Shown in pieces: positions 9,749 through 19,835 of a stretch of DNA of 64,000 nucleotides (position 1 is its first letter; each line of letters begins with the position of its first letter). A program made the translations under genes and the position numbers. The notes below the pieces were generated by a model. That model was not told the origin of the DNA. It ran no database searches and saw nothing but the letters and a program-made list of their open reading frames with translations. This DNA is from Dipteris shenzhenensis (Eukaryota; Polypodiophyta; Polypodiopsida; Gleicheniales), in the NCBI GenBank assembly GCA_047967505.1, contig CM106539.1. One strand, written 5' to 3'.

Positions 9749-10337
9749 TAGAAAAAAAGGGAGCTCATTTTGGGGCCTTTTAGAAGAGAGAAAATAGGCT
9801 CTCAACCAATCAGGAGTGGGCCAACGTAACGTTGAAAATTCAACAAAAGAAGATGAAAATAAGAAAAAGAAATAGTACTATATGTTCGTAGAAGCATGTC
9901 ACATTAATGAGGTGATCTAATTTGAATCTTTAAAAAATTTATTTTATGTGCAAAATTTGGTGATTTTGACACCGCAGACGCGTCCGGAACGGCCCAAAAC
10001 CCCCAAGAACGGCACTGGAAACGCTGGAATCGGACATCCGGAGCCCGAAAACGGCCAAAAAAGGCCGAAAAGTGAGATTTGCAGAAAAACGCGATTTGGT
10101 ACCTTTCAAAGGCCGTTCCGGACGCGTCTGTGGTGTCAGAATCACCAAATTCTGCACAGAAAAGTGTTGCTCTTATATGAACATTGAATGTAAAGCATGT
10201 GAAAGAATATATTTATTCCTTTTCACACTGACATTTCTCACACAAGTATCCATATTTTCTTGCTTTTGTAGAGAGAGAAAAGAGAAAATAGTGAATTTCT
10301 TACAGGGCCCCAAAATGAGCTCCCTTTTTTCCTAATG
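9749..10337 (+). mobile_element. Fold-back MITE inserted in copia-1 gag
   Basis: The insert is absent from the same site in copia-2. Outer inverted repeats (9746-9777 and 10306-10337) match at 31 of 32 positions and run CATTAG...CTAATG. A separate inner inverted repeat (9947-9994 and 10111-10158) matches at 45 of 48. CAT occurs at both edges (9746-9748, 10338-10340), compatible with a 3-bp target duplication, although CAT is also the end of the inverted repeat. It has no transposase ORF. The superfamily is uncertain. Confidence 0.85.
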
Positions 10338-12572
10338 CATACCTCGCTGAACTTATCATTGAGGGGGGGTGCAAATCCTCTCACTTTTCATGAGTTGATA
10401 GGACTTCTGCTTCAGGAAGTGCAGACTAGGAAAAACTTGGCTTCACGTGCAGGTGAACAAGCCATGCTCTCAAAGTTTAAATCAAAAACAAAGGGACAGG
10501 CAAAGACATCAGTAAATCAGCCTTCCAATGGGTCAGGACAGCCTTCACAAAAGGCTAAAAATGATGCAAGTAAGCCCAAGAAGAAGGGTTTTTGTCACTA
10601 CTGCAAAAAGCCAGGTCATCACATTGCAGAATGCAGGAAAAGGCTTGCAAAAGAGAAAAAAAAAAGCTCCGGTATGGCTGTTTCAGATTCAGCTCCTCAT
10701 GCATCTAACAGTGGGGATGTTGCAGCCAACTTTGTTGGACAGGATTATGCCTTTTTATCTTGCATTTCAGATTCCACGCTGGCTGCTCTAGATGCTCGGG
10801 ATAGTACAGCCACTTGCAGTGATGATACATATGCATTTTTGACTTGCAGTTATGACTCTTCTACGGATGCATCTGCTTTCAGTGTCAATGAAACACTGAA
10901 CACTTGGTATTTTGACAACGGTGCATCCAAGCACATCACTTCTAGGAAGTGTCTTTTTACTTCCTTGCATCCACCTTCCGTTGGTAAGAAAGTCACTTGT
11001 GCCAACAACTCATCATATTCAGTACGTGGCACAGGAGATGTTGAGCTCACCGCCATTGATGGCTCAATTTTTAGACTTTCAGATGTCTTATATGTGCCTG
11101 GTATAACCAAAAATCTTCTTTCAGTGTCCACTCTTAACAGAGCTGGATTTCAGGTCATCTTTGAGGATGACAAATGTGCTGTCCGAGACAGGGAAGATGA
11201 CTATGCCTTAAGGTTATCTGGTACTCTGCTGCGTGGGCTTTTTCAGCTTGATATTTTTGAGAAAAGAGCAGCCCATGCTCTTGCAGTTTCTACCCCTACA
11301 GCTGCCATGCAGAATGCAGAATTATGGCATGCCCGATATGGCCACATGCATTATAACAGCTTGATGACACTTCAGAAGTATTCCATGGTTGATGCATTGC
11401 CACCTCTTGAGATACCTCCTCCACATGCCTGTGAAGGATGCATTTTAGGCAAGATGCATAGATTTCCCTTCAAGAAGGATGGTTCAGTTAAAGTTGTCCG
11501 CAAATTACAGCTTATACACAGTGATGTCTGTGGTCCCATGAGGACTCCATCGTTGGGTGGTCATCTCTACTTTGTTACATTTATTGATGATTACTCCAAT
11601 TTCACTTGGGTTTTTGGGCTGAAATGCAAATCAGAAGTGTTCACGGTGTTTAAACACTTTTCAGCCATGGTTGAAAATGAAACCGGACTCAAGATACAGA
11701 CATTGTGCACAGATAGAGGTGGGGAATACTTGTCTGCAGATTTTGATGCATTTCTGAAAGGCAAGGGTATTGTGCATCAGCTCATGGTCAGGCTGACCCC
11801 TCAGCAAAATGGCAAAGCTGAGAGGAAAAATAGAACTCTCATGGAGATGGACAGATGTATGCTGAAAAGCAAACACATGCCTCACAAATTCTGGCTTGAG
11901 GGTTTGATGTGTGCCAATTACATTTTGAATCGGGCTTCCACTAAGGCTTTAAAAACAAAAACTCCTTATGAGGTCTGGAATGATAGAAAGCCTTCAGTGG
12001 ATCACTTCCGAGTCTTTGGATGCCTTGCTTATGCTCATGTGCCAGTTGAATTTAGGCACAAGTTGTCAGATAAAGCCATTAAGTGCATATTTGTTGGGTA
12101 CAGTGCAGAAAGCAAGGGGTACCGTCTCTACAATCCTGCTACACGCAAGATCATAGTAAGTACAGATGTGATATTTGCTGAAAATTCAGCTCACACTCAG
12201 GCTGAATTTCAAATGCCTTCTTCTTCAGAGGATGTCTTTGAGGGGTTGCTACCCATTGCCTTGGGTTCCCCTACTGATATTTCTGATGCAAATCAGAATT
12301 TACAGCCACCTCCAGATGCTTTAGTCCCGCCACAAGATGTCTTGCCCCCGCCACAGGCAGTGGAACAGGTGGTGCAGCAAAAACAGTCCCAAACTGGCTG
12401 TTACAGACTCTCAGGGAGAGTAAAATTGATGCTCCGTTACCTGGCAGGACTCGCAGTGCAGCAAGGCACATGGAAGGTGCTAATTCAGTGGAATCAGCAT
12501 ATGCAGGTACTCTTCTTGATGAGGAGGAACCTACCACATTCGAAGAGGCAAAGGACAATGTGCATTGGATGA
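10338..12572 (+). pseudogene. Copia-1 gag C-terminus, protease and integrase
   Basis: The open frame resumes right after the fold-back element. In order: CCHC knuckle (CHYCKKPGHHIAEC), aspartic protease motif FDNGAS (usually DSGAS or DTGAS), the HHCC zinc-binding integrase head, then the DDE core with HSDVCGPM, CTDRGGEY and QQNGKAERKNRT. All three acidic integrase residues are present. The frame is lost near 12380, where a 25-bp deletion at a CAGCAA direct repeat, relative to copia-2, moves translation out of phase. The last 60 or so codons are frameshift product. Confidence 0.92.
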
Positions 12573-14041
12573 ATGCCATGCACGATGAGTTGCAGTCCAT
12601 TGCAAAAAATCAGACTTGGGATGTTGTAGACCTGCCACCGGGTAAACATGCCATTGGCACACGATGGGTTTTCAAGGTCAAACGGAAGCCAGATGGCTCC
12701 ATTGACAGATATAAGGCAAGGCTGGTTGCTAAAGGCTATGCTCAGAAAAAGGGCATAGATTATGAGGAGACATTCGCTCCTACATCCCGGATGACCACCA
12801 TCCGATCAGTTATTGCAATGGCTGCACATTTTGAGTGGAATGTTCATCAGTTGGACATAAAAACAGCCTTCTTAAATGGGGGATTGCTGGAAGAGGTGTA
12901 TGTCAAAAAACCTCCGGGCTTTGAAATTACAGCAAATGCACTTCAAGTATGCAAGCTCAACAAAGCTTTATATGGGCTGAAACAAGCCCCTCGTGCATGG
13001 TATGCCAAAATCCATGCCTTTTTGACCAGCAAGGGGCTGCACAATAGTCCTACTGAGAGCACCCTCTACATCAAGATGGATGGGGGGGAAATTTTAGTCA
13101 TCCTTCTTTATGTCGATGACTTACTGCTCACAGGGTCCAATGAAGACAAAATTGCAGATTTCAAAGCTGATTTGCAGACCAACTTTGACATGTCAGATTT
13201 GGGGCTGCTTCACTTTTATTTGGGGATCCAGTTCTCTCATGAGAGACGTGGCACTGTTATGTCTCAGTCCAAGTATGTTCAGAAACTCTTGGACAGATTT
13301 AACATGCATGATTGTAAGCCCATAGCCACTCCCATGGAGCCGGGGCTGAAACTCACAATGCATGATGCAGGAGAATTAGTTGATGCCACACTTTACACTC
13401 AGGCTATTGGATGCCTCATATATCTCTGCAACACTAGACCTGATATTCAGTTTGCAGTATCTCAGGTGAGCAGGTACATGCACAGTCCAAAAACTATGCA
13501 TTGGCAGGCAGTTAAGCGCATCTTCCGTTATTTGCAGGGCACGAAGTCTTTTGGCTTGCTATTTCCAAGGGGGGGTGACTTGCAGATGCATGCCTACAGT
13601 GATTCAGATTGGGCTGGTGATTATGATACTAGGCAGTCCACTAGTGGCAATTGTTTCTTTTTGGGTAAATCTTGCATTTCCTGGCTGAGCAAGAAACAAT
13701 CTACAGTGGCTACCTCATCATGTGAAGCTGAGTACAGGGCAGCTTTCACAGCATCAGTTGAATGTGTCTGGCTGCGACATCTATTTGCTGATCTTCATCT
13801 GTCTTTGGAGGGTCCTTCTCCAATTCTCACTGATAGTCAGAGTGCTATTGCAGTGGCAAAGAATCCAATGTTTCATGCTCGCACGAAGGACTACGTCAGA
13901 GAGACGTTGCATGCAGGAGAGATCAGTATGATCTTTGTGTCCACACATGACAACGTTGCAGATATTTTCACCAAAGCACTACCACGTGAAAAGTTTGAGG
14001 CATTTCGCAGTGCCCTGAACTTATATCCGTTTGGTGATTGA
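12470..14041 (+). CDS. Copia-1 reverse transcriptase and RNase H
   Basis: This 523-codon open frame covers the complete copia RT, starting with the WMNAMHDEL and TWDVVDLPPGK region. It has the active site YVDDLLLTG and continues to RNase H with DSDWAGD, SSCEAEYRA, TDSQSA and NVADIFTKALP. It ends at TGA 14039-14041, shortly before the PPT. In an intact element this is the C-terminal part of the single gag-pol protein. Here it is cut off only by the upstream 25-bp deletion. Confidence 0.93.
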   Translation: MEGANSVESAYAGTLLDEEEPTTFEEAKDNVHWMNAMHDELQSIAKNQTWDVVDLPPGKHAIGTRWVFKVKRKPDGSIDRYKARLVAKGYAQKKGIDYEETFAPTSRMTTIRSVIAMAAHFEWNVHQLDIKTAFLNGGLLEEVYVKKPPGFEITANALQVCKLNKALYGLKQAPRAWYAKIHAFLTSKGLHNSPTESTLYIKMDGGEILVILLYVDDLLLTGSNEDKIADFKADLQTNFDMSDLGLLHFYLGIQFSHERRGTVMSQSKYVQKLLDRFNMHDCKPIATPMEPGLKLTMHDAGELVDATLYTQAIGCLIYLCNTRPDIQFAVSQVSRYMHSPKTMHWQAVKRIFRYLQGTKSFGLLFPRGGDLQMHAYSDSDWAGDYDTRQSTSGNCFFLGKSCISWLSKKQSTVATSSCEAEYRAAFTASVECVWLRHLFADLHLSLEGPSPILTDSQSAIAVAKNPMFHARTKDYVRETLHAGEISMIFVSTHDNVADIFTKALPREKFEAFRSALNLYPFGD

Positions 14042-14065
14042 TCAGCCTTGTACATGACATTGGCA

Positions 14066-14076
14066 CTGCAGGGGGG
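14066..14076 (+). other. Copia-1 polypurine tract
   Basis: CTGCAGGGGGG directly precedes the 3' LTR. Confidence 0.85.
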
Positions 14077-14346
14077 TGTTAGAATTATAGATATAATTCA
14101 GCAATGACCAATGTAATTTAATAAGCTAGTTAGGGGCACTTTTCCCTCTTTAAGAGGTTTTTTCCCCTAACCACAGTTAGTTCACTAACTATGGTTAGTG
14201 ACTACTAAGGTTTTGTCACTAGGACAAAACCTTATCTCTCACTCATTGTGTTGTACTCTTCACACTCTTCTATTGCAACTCAGCTTTCAGCTTCCAAGCT
14301 TTCAGCTCTCACTCTCTTGCTCTCTCTCACTCTCCATTCTCTCACA
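14077..14346 (+). repeat. Copia-1 3' LTR
   Basis: This 270-bp copy of 7631-7899 has about four substitutions and one extra T. It is followed by AATCA, the second target copy. Confidence 0.95.
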
Positions 14347-14352
14347 AATCAC

Positions 14353-14700
14353 CTACCAAAGAGACCAATTAATGTTAGGCATACCATGATGCTTAAAGAT
14401 CTGTGCCATGAAAAGCTTAGCCATATGATCTGCCTTTATGGTTTTACGAACCGGAATGAAATAAGCTTGCTTGCTAAATCTATCAATGATAGTCCAAATC
14501 CCATCATTTCCTGACTTTGATCTTGGCAAATCAAAAATGAATACTTTCCCACGGTGCCTGAGGCACCAGAGGAGGCATAAGTAGGCCAGGTGCCTTCCGT
14601 CTATCATACTTCACTTTCTGACACGTAAGGCATTCAGTAACAAACTGATGTATATCTTTCCGCATCCCTGGCCAAAAGATACCTCTCTAGTGCTAGAGTT
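14353..14700 (-). pseudogene. Gypsy-1 integrase fragment
   Basis: The zinc-binding end (CLTCQKVKYD, near 14610-14640) and part of the catalytic core (GNDGIWTIIDRFSKQAYF) are recognisable. The frame shifts near 14680. Coding similarity stops after HGMP, just before the place where gypsy-2 and gypsy-3 continue with IVSDRDP. Confidence 0.85.
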
Positions 14701-14827
14701 GTTGCTGTAATTCCTCTATGTCCAGCATAGGAAGGTGCATGGCATTCCTCCAAAATCTTTTTCCTCATCTCCTGGGTTATGTAGGCAGTCATCTTTCATT
14801 AAATACCTATCTTTTAAGGAATAGTGA

Positions 14828-15290
14828 CTAGTAGACTGCCCCTCTTGCATTTGCTGTAAAATCTGCATCATTAGCATATTGCTCCCTCATGCCTTCCAGG
14901 TCCTGATGATAAGCAATGGTCACATTGTTGACCTGGGGTCTTCGAGACAAGGCATCTGCCACTCTGTTCCGAATTTCTCGAGTATAAACAATCTGAAAAT
15001 GATACATTGACAGCATATTTGCCCATTTCATATGCTTCTCGGAAAGTTTTGTCTGAGTTAGATAATATCTCAGACTTTGGTGATCTGTTTTAACAGTAAA
15101 TCTGCACCCAAAAGATGATGCTTCCATGTGTTCACAAAATGAACTACAACCAACAATTCTTTTTCATAGATTCCCAGATATCTTTCAGCATCACGCAATC
15201 TTCGGCTCTTGTATGCTACTACATGTCCATTCTGATGAAATGCAGCCCCAACACACTCTCCACAGGCATCGCAATCAACATCAAAAGATT
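14828..15290 (-). pseudogene. Gypsy-1 RNase H
   Basis: The ORF at 14828-15127 shows VKTDHQSLRYYL and RVADALSRRP, standard near the end of gypsy RNase H. The preceding part lies in another frame near 15130-15290. This domain degrades the RNA strand during cDNA synthesis. Confidence 0.85.
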
Positions 15291-16123
15291 AATACAGACT
15301 CGGGACTACAAGAATAGGCTTTGTAGTCAACTTCTCCTTGAGTGTATTGAATGCTTTCTTCTGTGACATTCCCCATGTGAAGGCTGCATTTTTCTTAGTA
15401 AGGTCATGCAGTGGAGCTGCGATATCAGCCAAATGCCTCATGAATCTCCTATAGTAGGAGCAAAGTCCCAAAAAAACTACGGATTTCATGCACAGTTTTC
15501 AGCTCAGGCCATTCTTGGATGGCTCGGATCTTTGTAGGATCCATCTGTATCCCATTCTTTGATATTATATGCCCCAGATAATGGATCTCTTCCAAAAAGA
15601 ATTCACTTTTCTTGCTATTGGCAAAAAGCTGATGATTTCGAAGTTCTTGAAATAACAAAGCAAGATGTTCCCTGTGCTCTTCTTCTGTCTTTGAAAAGAC
15701 TAGGATATCATCAAAGAAAGTACCCGTCAAATGCATGTACTTTCGGAAGATGCGATCCATCATTCTATTGAATGTGTCTGGAGCATTTTTCAACCCAAAA
15801 GGCATCACCAAGTATTCATACAACCCGAATGTAGTGCAAAAAGCTATCTTATGCACATCTTGTGGTTGTATTCTGACTTGACTCTTCAAGTCTATCCTGC
15901 TGAAAATTGTTGCTCCTCTGAGCTGGTCAAGCACATCATCTATGCGTGGTATCGGAAATCTATTTTTGATGGTCACCTTATTCAATGCATGATAATCAAT
16001 GCACATTCGAAAAGAACCATCTTTCTTCTGTACTAGAAGTACTGGTGAGCAAAAAGGAGACGAGCTGGGCTGAATCAACCCTTTGGACAGCAAGTCTTGC
16101 ACCTGAGCCATAATCTCCTCTCT
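15289..16123 (-). pseudogene. Gypsy-1 reverse transcriptase
   Basis: Two overlapping open frames (15449-16111 and 15289-15489) hold a full gypsy RT: LIQPSSSPFCSPVLLVQKK, RMCIDYHALNKVT, MPFGLKNAPDTFNRMM, the active site FFDDILVFS (usually YVDDILVFS), and the thumb with YLGHIISKNGI and YRRFM. There is one frameshift near 15460-15480. A TAG at 16124-16126 separates RT from the preceding segment where family members have a sense codon. Confidence 0.92.
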
Positions 16124-16955
16124 CTAAGTCGCATTGACTCTATAAGGTGGTCTATTTGGTGGCTCATCACCATGCATTAATTCTATCTCATGATCTTCTA
16201 GTCTCTCTGGGGGTAACTCCTTTGGCAAAGCATCGGAAAAGCAATCTTTAAAGTTCACAAGAAACTGAAATTTATCTTTGTCTGCATCATTCATTTCAGC
16301 ATGCATATCATCCTCTTTTTCTTTTACAAAAACCATATACACAGAAATTGCAAACTTTATTGCTTTACCACATGTAACATCAGATACAATGGGGATAGTC
16401 TCCCCTTTATTCCTGGCAACTAAACGCTGGTTTTTCCCCCTATGGATAAAACTCATCACCCTCTCAGGGTATTCTATCGTTACTTCCTTTCAATGAAACC
16501 ACAGTGTACCAAGTACAACATCATGCTGCTTGAGAGGAGAGATTAAGAAGTCCTCCTAATCTACATAGCTCTGCACATGGACACGAAGCTTTCCAATCAA
16601 AGGAGTAACTTGCACTAGATTCCCTTGGAACATTTGATCATCATCAAGAGCTCTGCCTAGCTCTTCAGTTTTAATCCCTAATCTCAGGGCTAAATCTTTC
16701 GATATGAAATTGTCTGTAGACCCTGGATCAAATAGGATTAATGCTTGCTGATCTCTTATCTTTCCCCATGATAGCAAAAGCTCTTTTTCCTTTGGGTCTG
16801 AGGTACTACCCAAAACATCTGGGACTGCTCCCACCATTGGCCTTGGTGGTACTTGTGGCTTTTTCTACTCCTTAGAACCCAAAGGCTTCTCAGGGCACTG
16901 GGCAGCCATATGCCCCTCTTTCCCACATCTAAAGCATTTCCCATCTCTGCGGAAT
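16124..16955 (-). pseudogene. Gypsy-1 zinc knuckle, protease and PR-RT linker
   Basis: The knuckle CFRCGKEGHMAAQC lies near 16900-16945. The aspartic protease motif LFDPGSTDNFIS (usually DSGST) lies in the ORF at 16556-16837. The linker to RT (16124-16459) ends in the PPYR segment typical of gypsy elements. The frame is broken by TAG at 16556-16558, 16865-16867 and 16964-16966 and by a TGA near 16493. Confidence 0.87.
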
Positions 16956-16966
16956 TCAGCTATCTA

Positions 16967-18084
16967 TTCACGAGTGAATGGAGATTTGCCTTTGTATGAC
17001 TTTGAAAGTTGAGTACCCCTCAGCTTCTGAGGCTAAAACCCTTTCTTTTCAACCTTGGGATACTCTTTCTTTTCTGATTTTGAAAAATCAATTTTCTTCC
17101 TTTCAGCATCTCCTGCATGCAAGGATAGTACTGTGGATGGATCTTGTAACGGCACAAGACTAGCTACTGAAGCTGAATGCATAAGGTCTTGAATGTTCTT
17201 TGCCCCCAAAGCATTCACTACTGCCTAGATTCTTGGACTGAGACCTGCACTGTACTTTCTCATTTGGGTTCTTTTGGAGATCTTTTTGAAAAGTGCAACC
17301 TGCAAATAAGCATCCCAAAACTTTTGGTTGTACACATCCACTATATCTCCTGCATCCATATGCAGACTGTCCCAATCTTGAAGAACATGATCTCTAAACT
17401 GTTTAAGCATGAACTGCAAGTAGAAGGCTTTCTTGAAGCCCTTCCACCTCTTTGGGGCTGACCCATCTATTGTCTGTGCACTCCACCATGCACTAGCTGT
17501 CACTGTCAAGTGAAAACTGACCATTCTTAACTTGGAGGATTCTGAAAACTTTTCTATACCGAATGCAGCATCAAACTGCCTGATGAGCTGCAATGCTTTG
17601 TCTGTATGACCATATTGTCCATTATAGGTCATAAACTTGACAGATTTACCTCCATCTTTGAATTCCTTGGTCCCTTTGGAAAACTTGCTCTTCCTAGACT
17701 TCTTGTGTTTCCTTCTTTTCCTGGATGGTTTATCTGATAAAGAAGAAGACACAGAAGTCGAGCTCGAGGTAGACGGTGAAGAACTGGGAGATAGGTGATG
17801 ATGCCTCGATCTCTTCCTGCTATGAGACCGTCCCCTATGAGATCTCTCTCTCTCTCTGGCTGTACATGAGAGTGTGCCTCTGGCATTGGCACATCATAAG
17901 CTACATTAGGCATAGTTTCTACTTGAAACAAATGCTGAAATCTTGGATCCCTTCTGAGATTTTCCATCTCCTGCATACGAGTGCGTACCATCAGCTCAAA
18001 TTCTTGCTGATTTTGCTGCACACTTCTCTGTCTTGGATGTGCATCCCTATCTTGTGAATCCCACTGGATAGGTGATTGAGCCAT
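16967..18084 (-). pseudogene. Gypsy-1 gag
   Basis: Gag starts at ATG 18084 (MAQSPIQWDSQ). It has a basic, Ser/Arg/Lys-rich region (17650-17750) and the retrotrans_gag core with AWWSAQT, RWKGFKKAF and DVYNQKFWD. One frameshift lies near 17760-17800, and TAG stops at 17225-17227 and 17033-17035 stand where Gln is expected. Confidence 0.85.
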
Positions 18085-19372
18085 TCTCTTACAACTCGTC
18101 TGAGATCTGCAAGTTTCTCACACACACTGTGTATGCAACTGATGCGCGCAACCTTTGCTTTTCAAAGAGAAAAATTACCTCAACAAGAGGTGTCTTGCAT
18201 TCACAATCTATGCCAATACCGAGCTGTCAACTCAAGGCATATACCCACAAAGTTGCCAAGGCATCAACAACTATATTGCCCCTTTTCTGGCTGCTGCAAA
18301 AAGCACTGAGTATACATCTGATTCCCTTTTTCTGAGCACAAAGGCATGGATTTTTTTACTTGTGCAAATCTCTGATTTTATCTGATTTCTGCTTTTTCTG
18401 ACAGTTAATACTCTCTCAGGTAGGTGGAAACTGCTAAAAGAAACAGTCTCTGCAACTGTCCTTTTTTTTTTTGACAGTAACCAGATGGGTAACTACTGGT
18501 TACTCTAACCAGACTGACTGGTTCTCGTTTGGTTAGTCTGCAACTCGACTAACTGGACTGGTCACACTCTGGTTACAGTGACCAGACTGGTCTGGTTGGG
18601 TCAACTAACTGGACCTCTAACCAGTCCACTAACCAAGGTTAAGCTAGCTTAACCTCAAGTCTGCCACATCAGCTGTCTAGCTGGCAGTCCAGGTCAGCTG
18701 CCACGTGTCCTGCCACGTCATCTGTTGGGCTGGCTGCCACATCATCTCACTCGTGTGGTCGCCACGTCACCTACCACGTGTCAAATTACACACGTGTGCC
18801 ACATTAGCACCTGCCAAGACCTCTGCCACGTGTAAGCACCACATCAACGCTTGGTTAGACACTTTTGCATCGCCACAATCTGTGTCGCCGAAAAATGGAA
18901 CGATGGCAAGACCTGCTGCTTTGCACCTTCTCTACACCTTTCTAGCAATTGCGAATCAACACCCGCAGCTTGACGCACAACATCAGAGGCTCCAAACGAT
19001 GAACAAAGTATTCAGCTCACGACGAGACCTCCGAATAAAATCTCGTGGCTTGTGCTTGCTACATGAACAGAATCTCTGCATCAGTCTTTCCGTCAACGGA
19101 ACTGCTTGCATTCATTTCATCTTCTTCCTCTGCTCATGGACCCGCGCTGCTACGCCAATCCCTGTCCGAACCTTGGCATAGAGAGTACGGCCATGCTTAC
19201 TAATCCCTGCTGCGCTCATCGCATCTACCAACAAGAGTGCAATCAAGGTAGCTTCAAGCAGAGATTTTTTGTCACAAATTCATTAGTGCCTAGATCTGCG
19301 TAACCTCAAACGCTTGCGCTCTTCACGCTCTATCTGCCCAATCATCAAAGCTTGAAAAAGCCTCGAAAGCAA
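18085..19372 (-). other. Gypsy-1 untranslated leader
   Basis: About 1.3 kb lies between PBS and gag. It holds an interleaved series of AACCAG and CTGGTT words (18478-18660) able to form hairpins, and a cluster of CACGTG/CACGTC boxes (18702-18832). No protein family was recognised in its short ORFs. Confidence 0.6.
18702..18832. promoter_or_regulatory. G-box/ABRE-like cluster in the gypsy-1 leader
   Basis: CACGTG occurs at 18702-18707, 18775-18780, 18791-18796 and 18827-18832, and CACGTC at 18714-18719 and 18763-18768. Several sit in GCCACGTGTC or GCCACGTCA contexts. Such ACGT-core boxes bind plant bZIP and bHLH factors. A regulatory role here is inferred from density only. Confidence 0.5.
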
Positions 19373-19384
19373 GCTCTGATACCA
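19373..19384 (-). other. Gypsy-1 primer binding site
   Basis: The plus strand reads GCTCTGATACCA, so the minus strand reads TGGTATCAGAGC, an initiator tRNA-Met PBS. It lies one base from the putative LTR edge (plus-strand TGAAATCCC at 19386). Confidence 0.88.
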
Positions 19385-19835
19385 ATGAAATCCCACGCAT
19401 GTAATCCCACGCTCATCATTTACTGCAAAAACACTCTCATAAGCGCTCTCTTTCTCCCTCTCTCCCTCTCTCTGCACATAGCTAGGGCCCAGGACAACAT
19501 GTCGGGCTGGACCCCCCCGAAGGTCTTTATTCATCATAGAGAATTGGAGTACATCCGTTCGGCGTGGAAGCTGAGCATACAAATTCAAAACGTGAATTGA
19601 AATTACATGAGCTCTCAGGCTCTCCTTCTTGGCAACAAGCCACTTGTCAATTTCTACATTACTTTCCTAATTACATGCCACTAAGGACAACTCTGGAGTC
19701 TTCGAAGCACTTGGTCACGCGAACCGCCTCCTAGACTCTTGTTAGGCTCCATTGCGCTTAGGAAAATAACTCTTCCTAGTACTTGCAACAATTAATTAAT
19801 GCGCACCACCATGGTACCCATTAATTGTTAGCGCT

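Larger units (their letters stand above)
7631..14346 (+). mobile_element. Copia-1: near-complete Ty1/copia element
   Basis: LTRs at 7631-7899 and 14077-14346 flank, in order, PBS, a long motif-rich leader, gag, protease, integrase, RT and RNase H, which is the copia order. AATCA is duplicated at 7626-7630 and 14347-14351. The LTRs differ by a handful of bases, so the insertion is fairly recent. It is inactivated by a TAG in gag, a fold-back insertion at 9749-10337, and a 25-bp deletion between integrase and RT. Copia-2 at 25445-28963 belongs to the same family. Confidence 0.96.

Noticed and set aside
9939-10187. Two ORFs on opposite strands sharing the same first residues
   Set aside because: They are the two arms of the inner inverted repeat of the fold-back element read on each strand.
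14088-14346. Possible CRISPR-like or tandem repeat signal from copies of TTTTGTCACTAGGACAAAACC
   Set aside because: The four occurrences in the window are LTR copies of copia-1 and copia-2, not a spacer array.
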